The notes beneath the pieces were generated by a model that saw only the letters and a program-made list of their open reading frames with translations, did not search any database and was not told the DNA's origin. A stretch of 64,000 nucleotides of DNA from Tetramitus jugosus (Eukaryota > Heterolobosea > Eutetramitea > Acrasida > Vahlkampfiidae): contig OW569391.1 in NCBI GenBank assembly GCA_937625935.1, forward strand, positions 248,001 to 312,000, in the 5' to 3' direction. Position numbers and translations under genes: made by a program. Each line of letters begins with the position of its first letter. Positions within the stretch are counted from its first letter, which is position 1. Positions 49,403-58,970 of the stretch are shown piece after piece.

Positions 49403-51025
49403 TTATTTGTTGGCATCGAATGAATCACTTGATTCTTCCTTGTCTTCGTCCTCTTCATCCTTTCCTTCCTCTTGTTTTGGTTTCCCTTCTTCTTTGACAT
49501 CGTCCTTTGATGGTGCATCATACAAATCACTTGTAATGTTCGGAGGAACGACAATATCGGCCAAAGCAGCCTCATCGTCCGTAGCACTTACTCCAGTGGA
49601 ATCACTGCCTCCACCGACACTACCGCTCATCAATGGAGTGATCGTAGAGTCTCCTTCAGTGTTGGAAGGCTGAGTCTTGATATCAGCTACTGCTTGTTGG
49701 TTCGATGCGCGCTGCTGAGGTGCTTGATGTTGGGCCATGCTTGGTTGTCCGTGACCTTGCATCATCATTTGCATAGGGAACAGTTGGTTGAACTGGGCCA
49801 TTTGTGGACCTGGTTGATTGGTGTTAATGAATGGGAACAGAGGGAAACCGAGTGGGAATGGATTGTTGCCATCGAGATGCATAGATCCGTTCAACAACTC
49901 GGTTGGTAGCGTCCGTTGTTGTTGCTGAGAGTCAGTGACACTCATTGGTGAACCGACCACGTTGCCTGCACTCACATTGCCAGCGCTGGAACCAGATGAT
50001 CCAGTGTTGGCAGAAAATGGAGAGCCTGGTGTTTGACTGCTGGCAGTGGTTGGACTCATGTCATTTGAATCGTAGGATCCCATGCCGTTACCAGTCTTCA
50101 TTCTCTTCGTCTTTGGTCCTCTCTTTCTTCTCTGGACATAGTTGCAAGGAATTCCCTTTTGTTTGCATCGAGTGCACGGATTTGGATGATCACCATCACA
50201 CTTCTTGTGCAACTTGCTGCAGTACTCGCATGCCAACTTGTTAATCTTTCTCTTTTGAGGAACAGAGTTTGGAGTGCCTGCTTGACTGTTGACGCTGCCT
50301 GGTGTGTTGAGACCGGATTGAGAGGATTGAGTGTTGGGTGTGTTGGGAGTCATTGGTGTGCCTGGCATACCGGATGGATTGGCACTGGTTGGAGTGCCTG
50401 GTGGAACCACACCTGCATTGGCAGCATACTGATGATGCACGTGAGAGTGTGGATGACCGACTTGACCATGAGCTGCTTGTGGATGACCCAGTATGCCCAA
50501 TGTGGGGAACGTGTTGGAGTACATGCCTGCATTGGTAGGTACACCACCAGTGGCGGCAGCATTGGACATTGCGATTCGCTGAGCATGAGGTGACATGGGT
50601 TCCATCTTTGACAAGTAGTGACCAAATGGCATCATGAGTTGTTCGTTTGCTTGTTGTTGTTGTTGTTGATTAGGTGCGCCAGTGGCTGTCATGTTTGCAG
50701 TCATGTTGTACATTATGGCAGTGTTTGCGCCAGTGTTCGTTCCAGCAGAGACATTGCCTCCACCACCCATGTGCTGTTGAGTCAATTGATGATGCATCGT
50801 GGAGGATGCAGTGGTGCTTGATGGTTGTTGTTGCTGTGATGATGGTGTGGATGGTGATACCTGCTGTTGTTGTTGTTGTTGTGTTTGCTGTGGTTGACTA
50901 TTGTCAAATGATTGACTTGCAGCAGCATTGTTGTTGACAGGAGATGTAGAGGCGTTAGCTGGTAAAGGGCTAACAGAGGTTGGTGGTGTGGGAGATGGTT
51001 GCTGAGTGGCTGGTGATGAGCTCAT
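49403..51025 (-). CDS. Zn(2)-Cys(6) zinc-cluster transcription factor, Gln-rich
   Basis: 540 residues from ATG 51025 (MSSSPATQQP); the upstream in-frame extension looks like 5' UTR. Residues ~270-300 form a fungal-type binuclear zinc cluster: CEYCSKLHKKC and CTRCKQKGIPC, spacing CX2CX6CX7CX2CX6C, followed by a basic linker (RRKRGPKTKRMK). The rest is Gln/Asn/Pro/Ser/Thr/Gly-rich, and the last 40 residues are acidic. Zinc clusters bind CGG-type half-sites as dimers in fungi; outside fungi they are rare but known in some amoebae. There is no fungal middle-homology region. Likely a transcriptional activator. Confidence 0.85.
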   Translation of the reverse strand: MSSSPATQQPSPTPPTSVSPLPANASTSPVNNNAAASQSFDNSQPQQTQQQQQQQVSPSTPSSQQQQPSSTTASSTMHHQLTQQHMGGGGNVSAGTNTGANTAIMYNMTANMTATGAPNQQQQQQANEQLMMPFGHYLSKMEPMSPHAQRIAMSNAAATGGVPTNAGMYSNTFPTLGILGHPQAAHGQVGHPHSHVHHQYAANAGVVPPGTPTSANPSGMPGTPMTPNTPNTQSSQSGLNTPGSVNSQAGTPNSVPQKRKINKLACEYCSKLHKKCDGDHPNPCTRCKQKGIPCNYVQRRKRGPKTKRMKTGNGMGSYDSNDMSPTTASSQTPGSPFSANTGSSGSSAGNVSAGNVVGSPMSVTDSQQQQRTLPTELLNGSMHLDGNNPFPLGFPLFPFINTNQPGPQMAQFNQLFPMQMMMQGHGQPSMAQHQAPQQRASNQQAVADIKTQPSNTEGDSTITPLMSGSVGGGSDSTGVSATDDEAALADIVVPPNITSDLYDAPSKDDVKEEGKPKQEEGKDEEDEDKEESSDSFDANK

Positions 51026-51482
51026 TGTTTGATGCTTTTTGTAGATGGCTGTGAAAAGGGAAAAGCTTGTGTGTATGATTGCTAAAATGCACAGAAAATA
51101 ATGTTGGCTGAGAGTAGAGTTCAAGTAACACTCAACAGATCTGTAGAGCTTAAAAGTGTTTGGTTGATGCCTTTGGATGGATGGGTCCTTTGGTGGTGTA
51201 TTTGGATTGTGGTTCTGTTCTGCTGTGAGTTTCTGAGAAAATTATTTTTCGAGTCTATTATTCCTCCTCCTACGCTGCAGTTAGTCCTCTTGTCGTTGTT
51301 TCTTTTGTCGTTGTTTTTCAGTTATTCTCTCCGTCTGCTCTGTTTTTCCAACGGACTTTTCATCGCCGTTTTGCATCAACCGTTCAACAAAATTTTCCAT
51401 TACAACGAATTTTTGTAATGGAAATCTATTTGTCCGGCAGATTCACGAACCGGACTAATTATTAAGCATCTTTCTAATGTAA
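51026..51482. other. Divergent spacer between zinc-cluster gene and tRNA-Pro
   Basis: 457 nt. It contains the zinc-cluster promoter and the 5' flank of tRNA-Pro. The right 120 nt have a short inverted match (ttttccattacaac / gttgtaatggaaa-like) around 51395-51425. No supported gene and no LINE-like text seen here. Confidence 0.35.
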
Positions 51483-51554
51483 GGGACAATGGTCTAGTGG
51501 TATGATTCTCGCTTTGGGTGCGAGAGGTCCGGAGTTCGATTCTCCGTTGTCCCC
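51483..51554 (+). tRNA. tRNA-Pro (anticodon TGG)
   Basis: 72-nt cloverleaf. Acceptor GGGACAA/TTGTCCC is perfect, the D arm is GTCT with AGTGGTATG, and anticodon stem CTCGC/GCGAG carries loop TTTGGGT (anticodon TGG). T arm CGGAG/CTCCG has loop TTCGATT, and the discriminator is C. TGTTTTGC follows with a TTTT stop. No intron. The CTDNEP1-like start codon lies only 44 nt downstream. Confidence 0.94.
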
Positions 51555-51598
51555 TGTTTTGCACTTTCCTGTTGCTTGTTCATCAAAAAGCAAATCAA

Positions 51599-52465
51599 AT
51601 GCGCTCTCATGTCGCCCCAAACGCTGGTGACACCCGTCATCAGACACCACAAAAACAACAACAACAACAACCACCATTACCACAACCCAAAAACAACAAT
51701 AACATGGTGTTCTTCTTTTCCTCCCTATCCCACAAACTCGCTCAATCCATTCAATCACTATTTCTCCTACTACTCTATTGGATGATTCGTCCATTTATGC
51801 TACTGTATCGAAAAATCACGGGAACGGATCAACTGGAACTCTCTCACAAATCACTGTTATCACCCCGAGAGAGACAAGAATTGGACAAGTGGCGACTAAG
51901 AAATTTACAATTGCTATCACCACCCATTTTGATATTGGATTTGGATGAGACGTTATTGCACAGTTCATTACAAGTTCCCGATCCACAATTTGCTCACTTG
52001 TATCAATACAGTATCAATGTGTATATTGATCATGTGCCCGTGACGTTTTATGTGAGCGAGCGGCCCTACTTGAAAAATTTTATGAAAAAAGTGTGTGATT
52101 GGTATCGCGTAGTGATTTTTACCGCCAGTGTGAGAAATTATGCCGATCCGGTGATTGATCGATTGTATTATTCCGATCGGATTGCAGGTCGATTTTTTAG
52201 AGAGTCTTGTTCGCAGTTTGAAGGCATGTTTATCAAGGATTTGACAACAGTTTGTGGTGATAATGGAGCAGAGGGATTGTCTCGTTGTATCATTATTGAT
52301 AATTCACCCATTTCTTACATGTGGAATCAAGAGAATGCAATTCCGTGTGAGTCATGGATGGCCGACAATGAGAATGATCAGGAATTGTTGAATTTGTTGC
52401 CGTTTTTGGAAGCGTTGCGATATACGAGCGATGTTCGAAATGTGTTGCGATTGCGATTGTCTTAG
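51599..52465 (+). CDS. CTDNEP1/Dullard-like nuclear-envelope phosphatase (FCP1/SCP family)
   Basis: 288 residues from ATG 51599; ATG 51704 is an alternative that removes a Gln/Pro-rich leader. The frame also runs back through the tRNA, which is accidental. A membrane helix (LFLLLLYWMIRPFMLL) precedes the catalytic domain, as in CTDNEP1. The HAD phosphatase motif is LILDLDETLLHSS (DxDxT, nucleophile Asp first). Motif II is FTASVRNYADPV, and IKDLTTV and IIDNSPISYMWN follow. The end is LRYTSDVRNVLRLRL, as in Dullard. Known of the family: CTDNEP1 with NEP1R1 dephosphorylates lipin at the ER/nuclear envelope. Soluble SCPs lack the helix. Confidence 0.85.
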   Translation: MRSHVAPNAGDTRHQTPQKQQQQQPPLPQPKNNNNMVFFFSSLSHKLAQSIQSLFLLLLYWMIRPFMLLYRKITGTDQLELSHKSLLSPRERQELDKWRLRNLQLLSPPILILDLDETLLHSSLQVPDPQFAHLYQYSINVYIDHVPVTFYVSERPYLKNFMKKVCDWYRVVIFTASVRNYADPVIDRLYYSDRIAGRFFRESCSQFEGMFIKDLTTVCGDNGAEGLSRCIIIDNSPISYMWNQENAIPCESWMADNENDQELLNLLPFLEALRYTSDVRNVLRLRLS

Positions 52466-52767
52466 AGCAAGTTTTTGAATCGCGAAATGAATAACTTTAG
52501 AAACGACAGAAAGATGACAGTTATTTGCTATTTTGTTTGTGTGTGCCGTACGATTTGTTTATTTGGTCATACACACACAGAGGATAGAAATGTCATCATG
52601 ATCCACCGATTGTGCGCCGAAAATTGACTGTCAATTGGATGATTGCACAAATGGAAAAGCAAATGCATGCGACAACTACGCTGAATGTTATAATGGTACA
52701 ACGCAACTACAATCTTCATTTATTTGGGAGTTTGGTAGTGGTGTTTGCGTGGCAAAGAATCAATCGA

Positions 52768-53733
52768 TTACTTTGCTTCCTTTTGTTGCATATACTCTAC
52801 AAACTCGTCAATGGCACTTGGATAAGCTGTCATGGAGAGATCAAACGTTGCAAAGCTCTTGAATGTCGCATCTTTTGTAAATTCCAAAAATTGGCGCCAA
52901 GTGTCCGGTGTTATGCTATGCTTGAGTTCATTTTCCACAAATGTGCACCACTCATCAATGTACTTGTACTTGTTTTTCATGATGAGTTTCCATGTGGCCA
53001 CAGCAGACTCCAATCCCAATGATTTTTGATCTGGTTGCTTCATGTAACGGAAACAAAACATGTAAAAATCAATAAATTGATCATCGTCCTCATCCAACTC
53101 ATTCTTCAACTTTGGCAACTGTTTCTTCATCCTGCTTAGAGTTTCCATGCCCAAGTAGGCCATTCCCTGGATCCATTGCTCCTCTGAGATAAAGTAAGCT
53201 TGTGAGAGCTTCAACTTCCAGAACAAGACCAATAAATCAATCTGAGATCAACCCAATCCAAAAATCAAAACTGGTGTCAATCACAACAACAAAATGACAT
53301 AAAACAAGCAAACCACCATCATATAACAAAAAAAAACAGAGATACCTACCTGCATGGGATCAATGTTCACATCTTCAGCAAACTGCATAATTCCTTCACC
53401 TCCAATACCATTCTCCTCCGTTTCATCCAACTTTGCATACTTGGCAAACAGTGTTCTCAGTTCACCCACATCCACCTTTCTTACATTGGTCTTTTGTTCC
53501 TTGCGCTGAACATTTCTCTTGTATTTTGAGCTAGTGTTCACCTGTTTCATATCAGAGAATGAAATGTTATATGTTTGTCCGTTGCTGACAGTGACTGTTG
53601 TGGAGCCATTGGGATTCTTTTGATAGGCTTGTTCAATGGCATCTGATGTCTTTTGATCAAAGGCATTGTAGCCATAGTCTTCATAGCTCCAAGCGACGCT
53701 CTTGTCGCATACTTCAATCGTGTCTTTACCCAT
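52768..53733 (-). CDS. WWE domain fused to a DCUN1 (Dcn1-like) neddylation domain
   Basis: Two exons, 53733-53350 and 53241-52768 (intron 108 nt, GTAGGT/CTCAG), giving 285 residues. Start set at ATG 53733. Residues ~12-80 form a WWE domain (VAWSYEDYGYNAFDQKTSDA, IEQAYQKN, YNISFSDMKQVNT, RNVQR). From ~95 comes a Dcn1-type PONY domain: LRTLFAKYAKLDE, INPMQ-like DPMQ joined over the splice to IDLLVLFWKLKLSQ, YFISEEQWIQGM, and an end rich in W and D (YIDEWCTFVENEL, DEFVEYMQQ). Dcn1 proteins promote NEDD8 transfer to cullins. WWE domains bind poly-ADP-ribose or ubiquitin-pathway partners. I know of no WWE-DCUN1 fusion, so the pairing is notable. Confidence 0.83.
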
Positions 53734-54155
53734 TTGTATGTGATGTTGATACGATAACTTTGTTTGATCTGTTTTTTGTTTTTGCAATCTCTGATTTTTC
53801 TGCTTTGGAGGGATTATTGTGTGTCGAGAATTTTGAGGAAGTTTTGAGGAATGATGGTGATTTGTGTGTGATCATAAACGTTGTCGAAATAATTAATTCC
53901 TTTTACAAGTGATAACATGTACAAATGCTTTTGGGGTGGTAGTCAGCTGACGATCGCAACACCATGATGATATGTATAGTGGAGAAAAGAAGCACAACAG
54001 CTTGTGTTCGCACCACCACGAAGATGATGGTCCCCAGTTTTGGTGTGAGCCACAAGTCAGTCCTTCTTCTTCTTCATACAACCCTCTTCATGAAACGTTG
54101 TGCAATAATTATAATTGGTGTTTGTTTCTGAGGACGAAAAGTACAACTCACTCAG
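53734..54155. other. Spacer between DCUN1 fusion and MADS gene
   Basis: 422 nt, both neighbours on the minus strand. It has the promoter of the DCUN1 fusion and the 3' flank of the MADS gene. The frame of the DCUN1 gene stays open to 53787 without an ATG. No supported gene. Confidence 0.35.
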
Positions 54156-55706
54156 TTAGTTTGTTGGAGGATAGAACTGGGTCATTTGAAAGTTCTGTGG
54201 GCCATTGTCCAGCACGTGAGCTCTCATGTTGTCAGAAGGCATGCCTTGTGAAGTACCGTACTGTGTCTGTGATGATGGATATTGCTGGTACTGTTGACCT
54301 CCGTGTTGCTGGAATTGCTGAGTCATATTGTCCATCGAGCCATGTTGCATCTGTGGATTGTATGGCACTGGCGAGGAGTTGGACATTGATGGCAATTGTT
54401 GGTGCTGTGAGTGTGGAGCACCGTGTCCCTGTGGACCACCATAGTACGACTGTGGTGGTTGTTGTTGGTTATGCGATGGATGTATTCCGTATTGTTGTGT
54501 CTGAGACATTGGCATTCCGTGTTGTTGATGACCCTGTGGAGCGTGTCCACCACCCATGGATGACTGAGATGGGCTCATCATGTGCTGTGATGGTTGTTGT
54601 TGTTGAGGAGCCATTTGTTGGTGTGATTGTGGAGGTCCTTGTGGTGGCATCAGTTGTTGTTGCAACTGCTGTGGTTGATGCACTTGTTGCGGTGGTGCTT
54701 GTTGTGGTGGTGCATAGTTGGTCATATTCATTGTGCCCTTGACTTTGGCTGGTGGTTTGGTGTCGGGGATGTCATCATCATAGCCAGAGTCACCGCCACC
54801 ATTCACATAACCGTCGCCCATGGCCTGTGGACCTCCCATCATCATTCCAGACTCGTCTGGTCCTCCAATTTGAGAATCACCGACGGATCCACCTTGCATA
54901 TCAGGTGCATTCAAACATGCTTGAATCAAATTCTTACCCTCAGTCTTGGTAATGAGTGGTTGAAGCTTTGGAGTGGCAAATGTGTACACGTGACCAGTCT
55001 CTGATGCAACGAGCAACAATACCTGAGTGCCTGTCAGTGTAGACAACTCGTATGCCTTCTTCATGATACCAGCCTTTCTCTTACTGAACGTAATGTGTCT
55101 TCTGGACTTGTCCTTGATGAATTCAATGTTAATCTTCCTTCTGCCGGCTCGTTTTGGCTTTGATCCAGCGCCAGTGTTGATTGGTGATCCACCACCGTTG
55201 GATCCACCATCGCTCGACATGATCATACCCTGTTGACTCATCAATTGTTGACTGCTCTCTCCATCGTACATGTCCAATGATTGTTGCTGTTGTTGAGGTG
55301 GTCCAAGTGGTGATGAGAGATCATGAGAGCCACCAGTGTTGCCGCTCATCATCATCATATTCTGTTGACCACCCAATGGAGATGATGCATTGTTATTGTT
55401 GTTGCCACCATATCGATTCATGTGTTGTTGTTGTTGTTGCAAGTCGACTTGATGATCCATCACACCACCACCTGACGAAGGTGATTGTGGTGAAGTGTTG
55501 CTTGTCTCTGACTTGATGTTTGCATCTGAGTCAGCATTGGATGAAGGTGCTTGATCCTGTGAGAAATGATGATGTTGTGAATACTGTTGTTGTTGACCGT
55601 TGGGTGATGAGGAAGAAGGAGACAATTGTTGTTGTTGTTGCTGTACATTGTTGGGTGATGCAACACCTTGCTGTGTTGGTGAGGAAACTGAGGATTGATT
55701 TTCCAT
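54156..55706 (-). CDS. SRF-type MADS-box transcription factor, Gln-rich
   Basis: 516 residues from ATG 55706 (MENQSSVSS). The MADS box lies near residue 190-245: RRKINIEFIKDKSRRHITFS, then KRKAGIMKKAYELSTLTGTQ, then LLLVASETGHVYTFATPKLQ. This is the SRF/MCM1 (type I) form, followed by a SAM-like extension (PLITKTEGKNLIQACL). Both flanks are long Gln/Ser/Pro/Met/His runs. Known of the family: SRF/MCM1 bind CArG boxes as dimers and work with partner factors. A candidate 294-nt 5' UTR intron (55716-56009, GTAAGC/CTACAG) ends just before the ATG, and is unproven. Confidence 0.9.
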   Translation of the reverse strand: MENQSSVSSPTQQGVASPNNVQQQQQQLSPSSSSPNGQQQQYSQHHHFSQDQAPSSNADSDANIKSETSNTSPQSPSSGGGVMDHQVDLQQQQQHMNRYGGNNNNNASSPLGGQQNMMMMSGNTGGSHDLSSPLGPPQQQQQSLDMYDGESSQQLMSQQGMIMSSDGGSNGGGSPINTGAGSKPKRAGRRKINIEFIKDKSRRHITFSKRKAGIMKKAYELSTLTGTQVLLLVASETGHVYTFATPKLQPLITKTEGKNLIQACLNAPDMQGGSVGDSQIGGPDESGMMMGGPQAMGDGYVNGGGDSGYDDDIPDTKPPAKVKGTMNMTNYAPPQQAPPQQVHQPQQLQQQLMPPQGPPQSHQQMAPQQQQPSQHMMSPSQSSMGGGHAPQGHQQHGMPMSQTQQYGIHPSHNQQQPPQSYYGGPQGHGAPHSQHQQLPSMSNSSPVPYNPQMQHGSMDNMTQQFQQHGGQQYQQYPSSQTQYGTSQGMPSDNMRAHVLDNGPQNFQMTQFYPPTN

Positions 55707-56947
55707 TGGTTTTGCCTGTAGTATTTCTATTGTGGTTGGTGTTGTGGAATTGCGCAAAAAAAATTTTAGGTCAGCCAGAGAACTTTTCAAAAGCTTTCAT
55801 GAAAAAAAAACGGTTTTTGGGCAGTGTCCATACACACACAGAAGAGTGTGAGAACAAGACTCATTCTTGTTGTTGTCGTTGGTTGTGATTGTTGTGCTCA
55901 TGAGAACAGTCATTATCTCTTCCCAAAATGGGTCAACCATCACACAAACAACACACGCCAAAAAAACAGTTGAAGAGTCAGCATAATATTATTTGAAGTG
56001 TAAGCTTACCTGTAGTTTTCAATGATAATGTGTCAGGTTATCCTTTGTTATGGTATGTAGGAGGTGAGATGATTTCGCCAAAAAAACGCCTGTTCAAATT
56101 TCTTTTCTGTACTCTTTCTCCTGATATACTCGAATAGTGCCCAGTTTTTCGTTGCTTTTTTGGAAGTGTTAGTTTGGTTTGATAAACGGAGAAAATGAGA
56201 ATCCCGTTTGGTCAATCAAATTTGGTTTGTTGTAACAAAATTAAGCTTTACAAAGGAATTCTGATCCGCTGTTTCTGTGCTTGGTGGCAAAAAACAGACT
56301 TTCTTCTTTATTATTTTTGCATGGGGAAGATGTGTGAACGAGTTAGGTGTCCGACACGATGCTCAATAAACTGGTTGTTGTGATCATTGGTGTGTCCAAA
56401 ATACCGAATGTTGTGTTTGTAGTTGTTTCATGCCGGCTTGAGATTTTTGGCAAGAAACCGACAGGATAAAATCAAAAAAGGCTTCACTGGGGAAAAACGT
56501 TGCCACATCGAGATGATGCCGTTGCAATAAGGTGTTTTGGAGCTCTATTTTCTGTAAATGGACGAAGCTCGTTTTTTTCCATTCTCACGACAAAGACTCG
56601 ATAGAACGACACCAAAAGACGTTTGTTTTGTTCATTTCTTGACACCCAATGAATATTGATGTGTCAACTGTTCGCTAAGTACTTCGTTGGCCAACTCAGT
56701 CATCCAGTCGCCTCACATCCAAAGTACAAGAACATGCAAGACTCTCCTCGGTGAACGCACCAGTCCTCGACTTCGTAAGGATTAATCCAATCTGACAGGT
56801 CAAACAACAAGGAAAAGATAAGGGTTGGGACTGTTCGGTGCTGGGCAACCACAGAAATGAAGGCACCTGAACGAACTACGACTTTCTTCTCCAAGAAAAA
56901 AAACGAAAATAGTTTATGATACAATCTTACACCTGATTCCGCTAGTA
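55707..56947. other. Long spacer between MADS and mitochondrial-carrier genes
   Basis: 1241 nt, the longest gap. The left part likely carries the MADS 5' UTR with a possible intron (55716-56009) and its promoter. The right part is the carrier's 3' flank. Small open frames (e.g. 56700-56924 minus, 56195-56383 plus) have no domain. T-runs are common. I see no tRNA, repeat or clear regulatory element. Confidence 0.4.
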
Positions 56948-58675
56948 CTATACACTGGAGTAAATTCCCATCGCTCTTTTGAGCAACTCAAAGGTCATGA
57001 AGGTCGTAGTAACTGATGGAACAGTCTTCAGACAGCTGATGGTTGCTCCTCTGTACAATCCCTTGATGCCCTCCTTCTTGACAATCTGAGATAGGGCATC
57101 TGTCATGCCATTATAATTGGTAACGGCAACACCATTTTGTTGCAGCAAGCTCTGCACTTGAAGCCTAGATCTGACAAGCAACAAAGGATAAGTTGTCATC
57201 TGAGTGATTGCTGATGCAGTTGATCCCAGAACGAGAAGAGCTGGGATCGAAGGAAGTCTATGATCTGGATCGATTCGACTATGGTAATTGTAGTGAAGCT
57301 TCTTCAGTGATTCAAACATGGCATTATCCGCACCAACTCTGACCAAAGAAGGACACAGACCTTTGTACAATGCCCGTAGTCCATTTGTTCGAATAGTGTT
57401 CTGAATAATGCTCACGATACTGACTCTCTCCGATGAAGCTTCGAAACGAGTCTTGACAAACTCCATTGGGTACACAATTGCTTGTGCACACACTGCTGCT
57501 GCAAGACCAGCGACAAATCTCTGATGAAGATCAATTTCACCTGTGTGTTCACTCGTTTCATCCCACTCGGTCAACCTTCTCTTATAGGTCTCATAGAGGA
57601 ACGATCGGATGGCAATCTCAGGAAATGATTTCAATATATTGACACCATTGCCCTTCCAATATGATCTCCATCCACCTTTTCCAATCTCTTGAAATCCTTG
57701 TTTAATAGAAACAAATTCAAGGACACCAGAGCGAACATTCGTGCCATGGGCCTTAATCTGATTCTGTACTTGAAGTAGACATCGGAGGCGATCTAATGGT
57801 GCTGTCAAAGTCCGAGAGAACGATGCGGCGAGTCCTCCTCCTAAAAAGTACTTCCATCTTGCGTGCTGTCCAGTTACTTCCTGTTCCAACTCTGCAGGAA
57901 TGAACGATTCATTACCAATGTCAATCGTGATCGATTCCACGTGATCTCTCCAAAAGTGAAACAGACCTGTTAAACTGATCGGTTTGTCTGATGTTAATGG
58001 TACAAATTGATGTCGATGCATATAGTCATAGAACTCTGCATAGGTAATGAGATTGGACTTTGTCTGATCGACATGAGACATCATGGCAGTGAGTTCCTTG
58101 TCCGAAATCTGAATGTGTAAATCTTTGACTACACGTCTCAGATCCTCCAACTCCAACAAGCCATTCTTTCTGACATTGGCTTGTTCAAATGCTTTCCTTA
58201 GGTGATTCTCCTGTGCGATCATAAACGCTGAGAACTCTGGGAAAGATATGGTTCCAGTCTTGGTCACATCATACATGCTCATGAACTGTTCAAAGTCCTC
58301 ATCTGCCAGATAGATCCCAGACTGCTTCAGATACAAGTGCATTTTCTGTGGTGTGATCTCACACTTTGGGCACTGTGAAATCTCCACGAACAAGTTGTGA
58401 ATCTTCTCATCAAGATCCATAATGGGTGGTATGTGATGATCAATGTCGACATCATGAGCCAGAGAGGCATCAGTAATGATCTGCCCTTTTTTGCTACTGG
58501 AGTTACTATTTACAAGGTTCTTGATATCAACAGCGGCAACAGATACAACGGCAGGTGTTGCGGCAGTACTGGCTTCTTGCTGAGATTTGGTGGAAGGTAC
58601 AGAGATCAGTGACGATGACGAAACTAAGGAGGTGGCATTCTTTCTTTTAGCAGACAATATCTGTTGCTGACTCAT
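56948..58675 (-). CDS. EF-hand mitochondrial carrier (SCaMC/APC-type)
   Basis: 575 residues, one exon. A Ser/Ala-rich leader precedes three to four EF-hand units. The best loop is DVTKTGTISFPE (~133). Two others are weaker (NVRKNGLLELED and DQTKSNLITYAE), and a lead helix precedes them. Three mitochondrial carrier repeats follow, with PLDRLRCLLQVQ, PMEFVKTRFE and PLLLVRSRLQVQ; the third lacks the acidic residue, as is usual in SCaMC proteins. Known of the family: calcium-activated ATP-Mg/phosphate exchange across the inner mitochondrial membrane, the EF-hand part facing the intermembrane space. Aralar-type carriers have a different N-terminus. Confidence 0.9.
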   Translation of the reverse strand: MSQQQILSAKRKNATSLVSSSSLISVPSTKSQQEASTAATPAVVSVAAVDIKNLVNSNSSSKKGQIITDASLAHDVDIDHHIPPIMDLDEKIHNLFVEISQCPKCEITPQKMHLYLKQSGIYLADEDFEQFMSMYDVTKTGTISFPEFSAFMIAQENHLRKAFEQANVRKNGLLELEDLRRVVKDLHIQISDKELTAMMSHVDQTKSNLITYAEFYDYMHRHQFVPLTSDKPISLTGLFHFWRDHVESITIDIGNESFIPAELEQEVTGQHARWKYFLGGGLAASFSRTLTAPLDRLRCLLQVQNQIKAHGTNVRSGVLEFVSIKQGFQEIGKGGWRSYWKGNGVNILKSFPEIAIRSFLYETYKRRLTEWDETSEHTGEIDLHQRFVAGLAAAVCAQAIVYPMEFVKTRFEASSERVSIVSIIQNTIRTNGLRALYKGLCPSLVRVGADNAMFESLKKLHYNYHSRIDPDHRLPSIPALLVLGSTASAITQMTTYPLLLVRSRLQVQSLLQQNGVAVTNYNGMTDALSQIVKKEGIKGLYRGATISCLKTVPSVTTTFMTFELLKRAMGIYSSV

Positions 58676-58970
58676 CAGTTGTTATTGTAGCTATGTGGTT
58701 TTGTTTGTTTTGGCTCGACCAAATTTGAATCAGGCAAAGGAAATTGTGAGGGATTGTATCGCAAAGACATCGCATCCAATATCGCGTTCACAAATTGCGA
58801 TGCGGAAAGAACGTCCCGCAATACTCCGAATCAGCGAAATCAAACATCAGGCCCCCGATATTATCTCTCGTCAAATCTCATCAATTTCGGTGAGTCCTTC
58901 CGGTAAATTGACCTGGTATCGGTCGTTTACGGTTTCAGGCGAAACAAACTTCCGCTTCTACCACGGTTAT

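Noticed and set aside
51518-51598. Upstream extension of the CTDNEP1-like frame
   Set aside because: It begins inside tRNA-Pro; the first ATG after the tRNA terminator is 51599.
56700-56924. 74-residue minus-strand frame upstream of the MADS gene
   Set aside because: No family features, ends inside AT-rich spacer, and no splice site joins it convincingly to a neighbour.
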